From positions 1-5,574 of the forward strand of contig JAGRHM010000220.1 in NCBI GenBank assembly GCA_020445005.1: 5,574 nt of DNA. Direction: 5' to 3'. The notes under the pieces are model-generated. The model was not told the DNA's origin. It saw nothing but the letters and a program-made list of their open reading frames with translations, and searched no databases. The position numbers and the translations under genes were made by a program. Positions 1 to 4,305 of the stretch are shown here, piece after piece; positions within the stretch are counted from its first letter, which is position 1, and every line of letters starts with the position of its first letter. The stretch comes from Candidatus Competibacteraceae bacterium (lineage in GTDB: Bacteria > Pseudomonadota > Gammaproteobacteria > Competibacterales > Competibacteraceae).

Positions 1-1395
1 CGGCGATTCGTCCGGAAAGAACCCTTGCGTTTGCTGAAAGCAGTCCCCTCTATGGAATCTTCGCCAGTGCGCCTGGGGATCTTGCAGGGGGGAGTATCGA
101 TTGTATTAATTGTAGCGTTATTGTGGATGCCTCTCCCGCAATGGTTAGGTCAATCATATCCATTAATGACCTTGTTGTTGCTGCCAGTATTGACCTGGAT
201 CGCCGCGACCTATGGAGTAAGGGGGACAACACCTACCGTGCTGCTTTACCAATTGAGCATCGCTGTGCTTGTTCTAGATTTCACGCCACCGGAGCTGGCC
301 TTGCAATATCAGCTCGCCATGGCAATCATTGCGGCTTCGGGATTGCTCACTGGCGCCGTATCTCAAGCGCGACTAGTGGATATCAGCCGATTCCGTGACT
401 TGGCTGAAGTGTCCAATGATGTCCTATGGGAATTCGACAACCACGGACGTTTATGTGATCTCCGGGGACATTTCGTGCGCGGCGGCGATGCGTTTCAAAG
501 ACAACTGGGACGGCATTGGCGGGAATATGTGTTACAGGATCAGGAGGCGGATCTGGCTGGACTTCAGGCAGCGTTTCGCCAGCGCCAACGTTTCCAGCAA
601 TTGGTGTTGCGCGTGCGATTACCCAGCGCGAAGACCCCGATCTGGACGCGCAACAGTGGCTTGCCGCTGTTTGATGACAGTGGGGAATTTCGAGGCTATC
701 GCGGTACGACGACCGATATTAGCGATTACAAAAAGGCTGAGGCGTTACGTGAACAGGCCGAGGCGCTATTGCAGGACTACGATCGGACGCTGGAAGCGCA
801 GGTGGAAGCGCGCGTGGTGGAGCGGACGCGGATGCTGACCGAGGTGAGTCTGCGTAATTGGCGACTGGCTAATTTTGACAGCCTGACCGGGTTACCCAAC
901 CGCAATCTGTTTTTCGAGCATCTGCGCAAGAGCTTGCAGCAATCCCGGCGTCAATGGCGGATGTTAGCGTTGTTATTGGTGGATTTGGACGGCTTCAAGG
1001 AAGTGAATGACACCTTCGGCCATGATATGGGCGATGAGCTGCTGCGTCAGGTTGCCGGCCGTTTGCGTCAATGTATCCGCGCAACCGACACCGCGGCGCG
1101 TTTGGGCGGGGATGAATTCACCATTGTGCTGACTGATCTGGAACAGGCGGATGCAGCCGAAGCGGTAGCTCGGAAACTGGTGGCCAGTTTGGCCGAACCC
1201 GCGCCGTTGGGCGAAGTTAGCGCTACGGTTACCGCCAGCGTTGGGATCGCGCTCTACCGGCCGGAGTGGCCAGCCAATTTGGAGCAAGCCATGGCCTTGA
1301 TGCGACAGGCGGATGCTGCGATGTATGAAGCTAAGCGGGCCGGCAAAAATGATTGGCGCTTCGCTGAGCAGGAGGCGCTGAAAAGCGGTGAATGA
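1..1395 (+). CDS. Membrane-anchored diguanylate cyclase (MASE1-like / PAS / GGDEF), probably 5'-truncated by the window edge
   Basis: This protein makes cyclic di-GMP from two GTP at the inner membrane. Numbering from the first in-window start (TTG at 25, 456 residues), hydrophobic segments lie at about 22-38, 46-64, 72-87 and 95-113. They resemble the C-terminal half of a MASE1 sensor. A PAS/PAC region follows at about 122-236 (ending GTTTDISDYKKAEA), then a charged helix, probably coiled coil, at 236-275. The GGDEF domain runs from about 276 to 450. It has DSLTGLPNR at its start, the metal-binding DLDGFK stretch, an intact RLGGDEF active site (361-365) and the inhibitory I-site RxxD (R352, D355) at the canonical distance, so it should be active and product-inhibited. 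No EAL domain follows. The frame has no stop back to base 1, and MASE1 normally has about twice as many membrane segments. I therefore read it as partial; TTG 25 (GGAAAG upstream) or ATG 52 are fallback starts. The activating signal is unknown. Confidence 0.9.
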   Translation, partial: RRFVRKEPLRLLKAVPSMESSPVRLGILQGGVSIVLIVALLWMPLPQWLGQSYPLMTLLLLPVLTWIAATYGVRGTTPTVLLYQLSIAVLVLDFTPPELALQYQLAMAIIAASGLLTGAVSQARLVDISRFRDLAEVSNDVLWEFDNHGRLCDLRGHFVRGGDAFQRQLGRHWREYVLQDQEADLAGLQAAFRQRQRFQQLVLRVRLPSAKTPIWTRNSGLPLFDDSGEFRGYRGTTTDISDYKKAEALREQAEALLQDYDRTLEAQVEARVVERTRMLTEVSLRNWRLANFDSLTGLPNRNLFFEHLRKSLQQSRRQWRMLALLLVDLDGFKEVNDTFGHDMGDELLRQVAGRLRQCIRATDTAARLGGDEFTIVLTDLEQADAAEAVARKLVASLAEPAPLGEVSATVTASVGIALYRPEWPANLEQAMALMRQADAAMYEAKRAGKNDWRFAEQEALKSGE

Positions 1396-1416
1396 GGTGG
1401 GGCTCTGGATTTTGAC

Positions 1417-1440
1417 GAGGGTGAATCAACCCTTCACCTC
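1417..1440. terminator. Possible terminator hairpin between convergent genes
   Basis: The 66-base gap between the stop of the cyclase gene and the stop of the ygjP-like gene holds an imperfect inverted repeat. GAGG-GTGAA pairs with TTCACCTC, an 8-bp stem with one bulged G and a loop of about 7 bases. A wider TGAGGTG/CACCTCA pairing (1393-1399 with 1435-1441) could form instead. No T-run follows on either strand, so an intrinsic terminator is only a position-based guess. Confidence 0.3.
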
Positions 1441-1461
1441 AATATACGGCCTGTCTTGGCC

Positions 1462-2190
1462 TCAAGCCGGCCAGTCTTCATGCGCCAGCAGCGTTTGATT
1501 GAGCAAGTCGCGGCGCAACCGCCAGGCAGGCAGCAGCGCATCCATGAATGCCTGGAATCGGGCGTTGTGCTGGCGTTCATGCAAATGAACCAACTCATGC
1601 ACCAGAACGTACTCCAGGCAGGCGGGCGGCTTTTTGGCCAGTTCCAGGTTCAGCCAGATGCGCCGGGCCTGGATGTTGCAGCTTCCCCAGCGGGTTTTCA
1701 TGCGCCGGATGCGCGCCTCGGCCACGGTGACGCCGACGCGGGGTTGCCACTCGGCCAGCAACGGCGGCAACTGCGCCTGTAGCGTTTGCCGATACCAGTC
1801 CTGCAAAATCGCCTCCCGCGCTTCCCGGTCGGTATGGGGGCGCACGCGCAATTCCAGGATAGCCGGGGGACGGGTCCGCACCGCCGGGGGACCCGCGTAT
1901 TCGATAACGGCCAGTCGGTAGCAACGTCCGGCCACATAATGGGTTTCCCCGCTGATCAGCTCGCGCCGGATCTGGCGGGGTTGCGCGGCAAAGCGGGCCT
2001 GATGATGACGAATCCAGCCGAGCCGGGTGATGACGGCCAGCCGCACGGCGTCGGCGGTCAACCGCAGCGGCGCGGCGACCCGCACCCAGCCGTCTGGGGG
2101 ATAGACGCCGATGTGCAGGCGCCGGATATTTTTGCGGATCACTTCCACCAGGATGCCGTCTACCTCCAGGCGGCTGCGCTCAGTAGTCAT
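1462..2190 (-). CDS. YgjP-like (DUF45 / SprT-like) zinc metallopeptidase-domain protein
   Basis: This is a 242-residue cytoplasmic protein of the YgjP-like family (PF01863). The C-terminal half carries the hallmark block: RWGSC (167-171), a WLNLEL strand, then EYVLVHELVHLHERQH. The HExxH zinc motif is H198, E199, H202, and a third histidine at 208 completes the expected ligand set. The family's substrate is not well defined; these genes often lie directly downstream of hsdR in type I restriction-modification loci. I chose ATG 2190 because GAAGG (2197-2201) sits 6 bases upstream and the family-like sequence (RSRLEVDGILVEV) begins just after it. A GTG at 2241 in the same frame only adds residues belonging to the hsdR remnant. 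The start overlaps by 11 bases the end of a reading frame that looks like the hsdR tail, which suggests former translational coupling. GC is about 65-73% in sampled lines, higher than all neighbours. The gene looks intact and orphaned. Confidence 0.88.
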   Translation of the reverse strand: MTTERSRLEVDGILVEVIRKNIRRLHIGVYPPDGWVRVAAPLRLTADAVRLAVITRLGWIRHHQARFAAQPRQIRRELISGETHYVAGRCYRLAVIEYAGPPAVRTRPPAILELRVRPHTDREAREAILQDWYRQTLQAQLPPLLAEWQPRVGVTVAEARIRRMKTRWGSCNIQARRIWLNLELAKKPPACLEYVLVHELVHLHERQHNARFQAFMDALLPAWRLRRDLLNQTLLAHEDWPA

Positions 2191-2489
2191 GTTGCGCCTT
2201 CGCGATCGCGAACAGGGCGTCGACCAGCGCCGCATCGGCACGAATAGTTGACCGAGTTCGCGCAGCAGCGGATTATCGCCGGCTTTGAGAGTGGGTCTCC
2301 GCTTCTTTCCAACACAGCCAGTATTTCTCCGGAGTTTCGATCACGTTGTAGCATTAGTCCTTCGGTTTCGTTGCCGGCCAGCAGGAGCTGGATGGTGGTG
2401 AAGAACGGGTGAATGAAGGTGTGTTGCTGGTTGTCGAGGTTCTGGCGGATGCCCTCGCTGACGGCGACGGTGGAGCGTTTGAATTCCAT
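2180..2489 (-). pseudogene. hsdR: Type I restriction endonuclease subunit R (hsdR) remnant, frameshifted and internally deleted
   Basis: Three pieces in three frames read in order as HsdR sequence on the minus strand. From 2489, EFKRSTVAVSEGIRQNLDNQ runs through FFTTIQLLLAGNETEGL, which matches the conserved N-terminal nuclease-region block of HsdR. An extra base near 2350 then moves the frame to VIETPEKYWLCWKEAETH, the expected continuation, which ends at TAA 2273-2275. An extra A near 2284 returns another frame reading GDNPLLRELGQL, again HsdR-like. After about 2244 the sequence jumps to a frame reading ADAALVDALFAIAKAQHDY and a stop at 2180-2182. That frame has GC-rich third positions and overlaps the ygjP start by 11 bases, so it is probably the original HsdR C-terminus. 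HsdR is usually around 1000 residues. The motor domains and the residues before about position 70 are missing, so no function is possible. The first two pieces are secure; the C-terminal piece is inferred. Confidence 0.75.
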
Positions 2490-2491
2490 CC

Positions 2492-2517
2492 GGCGGAATA
2501 CGCTTCGCTATTCCGCC
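2492..2517. repeat. Short palindromic (REP-like) repeat, GGCGGAATA arms
   Basis: A perfect 9-bp inverted repeat: GGCGGAATA at 2492-2500 and TATTCCGCC at 2509-2517. The 8-base centre can add a further GC-GAA-GC mini-hairpin. With the adjoining CCTACA (minus strand TGTAGGGCGG) it resembles dispersed palindromic repeats I know from several gammaproteobacterial genomes. It lies exactly between the end of the phosphofructokinase fragment and the start of the hsdR fragment, so it marks a rearrangement junction. Other copies cannot be seen in this window. Confidence 0.65.
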
Positions 2518-2613
2518 CTACACAGGCTCCAGCACCGCCCCGACCAGGCTCTGATTAATCACCGCCGTGGAACCGCCCCCCTGGGCGATGACCACTTTTC
2601 GCAGCCGACTCAT
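2518..2613 (-). pseudogene. N-terminal fragment of a 6-phosphofructokinase-like gene (PPi-dependent type)
   Basis: A 31-codon frame from ATG 2613 to TAG 2518 reads as MSRLRKVVIAQGGG, then STAVINQSLVGAVLE. This matches the glycine-rich start of phosphofructokinases, most like PPi-dependent enzymes with GGxTAVIN; the usual proline of GGPT is serine here. Homology stops at LE, and the next two codons (P, V) and the stop come from the abutting palindromic repeat. A strong ribosome site, GAGGAG at 2624-2629, lies 10 bases upstream of ATG 2613; a second in-frame ATG at 2622 is too close to it. The fragment therefore kept its own translation start but lost more than 90% of the enzyme (normally roughly 400 residues). 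A short peptide might still be made. The alternative is a chance small ORF, which the length and quality of the motif make less likely. Confidence 0.55.
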
Positions 2614-2622
2614 GAATTCCAT

Positions 2623-2934
2623 ACTCCTCAACGCTGTGATTCGTCATTGATCATCAATGCCGTTAAGCATAGCAAAGCGTCGGGAAATTCAAACGCTACA
2701 CGTTGGCGCTTCCAATGCAATGTTCAGATTGTCAGCGCGCTGCGTGTGCTTGACTGTTTGGAATTTTTCTGGTATTTAAATGGTAATAAACGACTCCGCA
2801 TTAACCTGCAGGGCTTTTGGCTGCGCTCCTAAATCCAATTGCTATAACAAGGGCAGCATTAAAACTATCTGCTAAAAACTATTAACTCGCTGTATATCGA
2901 AGAGTAAAAAAACTGATTATGCGGGGAAATCGGG
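2623..2934. other. AT-rich intergenic region between divergent units
   Basis: I see no supportable gene here. On the minus side it holds the leader of the phosphofructokinase fragment. A weak promoter-like pair, TTTGAA (2688-2693) and TATGCT (2666-2671), is separated by 16 bases. Between that and the ribosome site lies a small dyad CATTGA-TCA-TCAATG (2645-2659) that could be an operator. On the plus side it holds a better promoter candidate (2750-2778) and a long A/T-rich leader up to the ATG at 2935. Long open frames crossing this stretch lack codon bias and any recognisable motif. Confidence 0.6.
2750..2778 (+). promoter_or_regulatory. Candidate sigma-70 promoter for the peptidoglycan-binding / unknown gene pair
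   Basis: TTGACT (-35, 5 of 6 matches) at 2750-2755 is followed after 17 bases by TATTTA (2773-2778) preceded by TGG, giving an extended -10. The -10 hexamer itself matches only 3 of 6. It points at the gene starting at 2935 and would give a leader of about 150 bases. No other pair between here and 2935 looks better, but a closer promoter is possible. Confidence 0.35.
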
Positions 2935-3315
2935 ATGGCACTAACATCGGCTCGGCTCGGCTCGGCTCGGCTTAGCGGCAACCGGCGCCTTGTAGCTGCG
3001 TCTGAGAACCGACCTGAAATCGGCAAGGGTGAGAAGGACCAAGAGGCGGTCGAAATCCTTCAAACCTGTTTTGTCGAGCTCGGATTTGAAATGCCGCGTT
3101 CGACCAGGCCAAGCGGCCTGCTCGATGGAGTCTTCGGGCAGGAGACCGATGCAGTAGTCAAGAGGTTTCAGCAGGCCAACGGATTGAAGGCGGATGGCAT
3201 CATTGGCCGCAATACCCTGGCTCGGCTTGATGTTATCTTCAGTGGTCTTGAAAAGGCAGAGGGTCCGTCCATTCAAGCTGCCATGAACGCACCACAAGGC
3301 TGGGTGATAAGCTAA
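2935..3315 (+). CDS. Small peptidoglycan-binding-domain protein (PG_binding_1)
   Basis: A 126-residue protein made almost entirely of one peptidoglycan-binding domain (PF01471) at about 38-98. Visible motifs are AVEILQ, LDGVFGQETDAVVKRFQ and NGLKADGIIGRNTLARL, the usual LQ...DGxFGxxT...AVxxFQ...GLxxDGxxGxxT pattern. Such domains bind cell-wall peptidoglycan or serve as a targeting or adaptor module. There is no signal peptide, membrane segment or catalytic domain, so if it meets the wall it needs another export route or acts inside a larger machine. ATG 2935 follows GGGGAA at 2923-2928. No other ATG, GTG or TTG exists in frame before the domain, so the first 14 residues (SARLGSARL pattern) are encoded by a pentanucleotide repeat. 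The stop at 3313-3315 abuts the next gene's ATG, so the two are almost certainly one operon. The partner protein is unknown. Confidence 0.8.
   Translation: MALTSARLGSARLSGNRRLVAASENRPEIGKGEKDQEAVEILQTCFVELGFEMPRSTRPSGLLDGVFGQETDAVVKRFQQANGLKADGIIGRNTLARLDVIFSGLEKAEGPSIQAAMNAPQGWVIS
2947..2971 (+). repeat. Pentanucleotide tandem repeat, (TCGGC) x 5
   Basis: Five perfect copies of TCGGC begin 12 bases after the A of the start codon of the peptidoglycan-binding gene. Because 5 is not a multiple of 3, gaining or losing a copy shifts the frame. With one added copy, the downstream frame would join a different upstream ATG at 2919, which now stops at TAG 2973. Such layouts are known from phase-variable genes in other bacteria; variation here is inferred, not seen. 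Confidence 0.85.
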
Positions 3316-4176
3316 ATGGCCATTGCATTCGATCTCGCCAGCGCTGGTATTGACATTGTTCGGGCCAATGCTCGCACGCAGGTAACATTTTTCAAATCGA
3401 AATCCGCGGGAAACAAGAAATTTGTGCTGTTCGACATGGTCAAGGGACACTCACTGTTTCCCGACAAGCTCGGGTTTGCCTTCACTCTAGGCGGTCACGT
3501 CAAGCTTAAGGCCGGTTTCGATCCAGCCGAGTTGGCTCGCTGGAAGTTCGGTTTCATCCAGTTTATGGCTCATAAGAAGCTGCGTCTGGTGTACCTCGGC
3601 CGAACTGCGGCCGAGGGTCATATCGAGATCGACATGGGGCGGTCGATCGGAACCAGCTTTCTCCTCGACAAGTTCAAGAATGCCCCGATGCCGTTCTTCG
3701 TGATGCCGAACGCCGGCAACGAGATCGACGGTGAAGTTTTGTTTACGATGGGCGATCATCCGCTGCTCAGTGTTCAGCAGCAGCTCCGCAACATGAAGAC
3801 CGGGAATGTTAACACATTGTTTCGCCTTGACGATGAGCGCCGTGCCATCAGCACTTTTGTCGGGCAGGACCCTATTGGCAAGTTCGTGCATTTTGCGAGT
3901 GTCGAGTGGACCTTAAGCTACAGCTCGGCGTTCAAGATCATCAATGGAACAGTCCAGGCTGTGGAGAAACACGGCGGGCTACATTTCAACCCGGTCCAGC
4001 ATGGAGCACATCCAGGCGCTCCAACGGTACTGCAGCCCCCCATCGCGAACGACGTAACTAAGAAAGCCCTCAAGGACTGCTTTCTGCCAGACAGCTCGTT
4101 TAGGTTCGATGGCCTCTTTTACCCTCCAAGCGCGCCTGACAACTTTGTGTTCGAGCTCAACCCTAAGAAGAGCTAG
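3316..4176 (+). CDS. Uncharacterised 286-residue protein, second gene of the peptidoglycan-binding operon
   Basis: I do not recognise this protein. It looks soluble and mainly beta-strand-rich, with alternating hydrophobic residues (for example VHFASVEWTLSYSSAF), no signal peptide, no membrane helix and only one cysteine (in KDCFLP). Notable stretches are WKFGFIQFMAH and LGRTAAEGHIEIDMG in the first half, then TMGDHPLL, NTLFRLDDERR, STFVGQDPIGKFVHFASVEW, and a proline/histidine-rich stretch HFNPVQHGAHPGAP near 240. No nucleotide-binding or zinc-enzyme motif is evident. The ATG follows the upstream stop with no gap. GGTGA (3303-3307), 8 bases before it, can pair with the 16S tail, so translation is probably coupled. 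GC is about 53-60% with normal codon use, so it looks like a real, intact gene. Possible roles include a cargo or structural partner of the peptidoglycan-binding protein; this is inference from linkage only. Confidence 0.8.
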   Translation: MAIAFDLASAGIDIVRANARTQVTFFKSKSAGNKKFVLFDMVKGHSLFPDKLGFAFTLGGHVKLKAGFDPAELARWKFGFIQFMAHKKLRLVYLGRTAAEGHIEIDMGRSIGTSFLLDKFKNAPMPFFVMPNAGNEIDGEVLFTMGDHPLLSVQQQLRNMKTGNVNTLFRLDDERRAISTFVGQDPIGKFVHFASVEWTLSYSSAFKIINGTVQAVEKHGGLHFNPVQHGAHPGAPTVLQPPIANDVTKKALKDCFLPDSSFRFDGLFYPPSAPDNFVFELNPKKS

Positions 4177-4198
4177 AGCCAATCTTGACTGCGCTGAT

Positions 4199-4233
4199 TA
4201 GTATCCCGTCAATCTTCGATTGACGGGATACTA
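4199..4233. terminator. Perfect 16-bp hairpin after the two-gene operon (likely terminator)
   Basis: TAGTATCCCGTCAATC and its exact reverse complement flank a 3-base loop TTC, 23 bases after the stop of the unknown gene. The plus strand has no T-run after it (GAACCCCC follows), so it departs from the classic intrinsic terminator. It may act as a transcript-stabilising hairpin, as a factor-assisted or bidirectional terminator, or as a mobile palindromic repeat. Confidence 0.6.
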
Positions 4234-4249
4234 GAACCCCCGAAGAACC

Positions 4250-4274
4250 AAAAAAACCGGCGCGATGTAGCGCC
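4250..4274 (-). terminator. Intrinsic terminator of the von Willebrand factor A gene
   Basis: Read on the minus strand, GGCGC pairs with GCGCC across a 6-base loop (4259-4274) and is followed within two bases by seven T's (4250-4256). It begins 31 bases past the TAA stop of the gene at 4306. This is a standard rho-independent layout with a short stem. Confidence 0.65.
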
Positions 4275-4305
4275 AGATATCATTGCGAAAACGGGCAGAG
4301 ATCGT

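Noticed and set aside
1456..1782. Plus-strand open frames opposite the ygjP-like gene
   Set aside because: High GC content makes stop codons rare on both strands there; the minus strand carries the RWGSC and HExxH motifs, so the plus frames are shadows.
2191..2241. A 17-residue N-terminal extension of the ygjP-like protein starting at GTG 2241
   Set aside because: The added residues are arginine-rich read-through of the hsdR remnant; ATG 2190 has a GAAGG site at 6 bases and matches where the conserved sequence begins.
2413..2832. A 139-codon open frame on the plus strand across the remnant and intergenic region
   Set aside because: It runs antisense to the hsdR and phosphofructokinase remnants, then through AT-rich non-coding sequence, with no recognisable motif or composition typical of a gene.
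2947..2971. A CRISPR-like or satellite array
   Set aside because: The units are 5 bases long with no spacers; it is a simple tandem repeat inside a coding sequence.
2941..3450. A 169-codon minus-strand open frame opposite the peptidoglycan-binding gene
   Set aside because: It overlaps, on the opposite strand, a gene with a clear PF01471 domain and part of the next one. It has no motif of its own and is explained as the antisense shadow.
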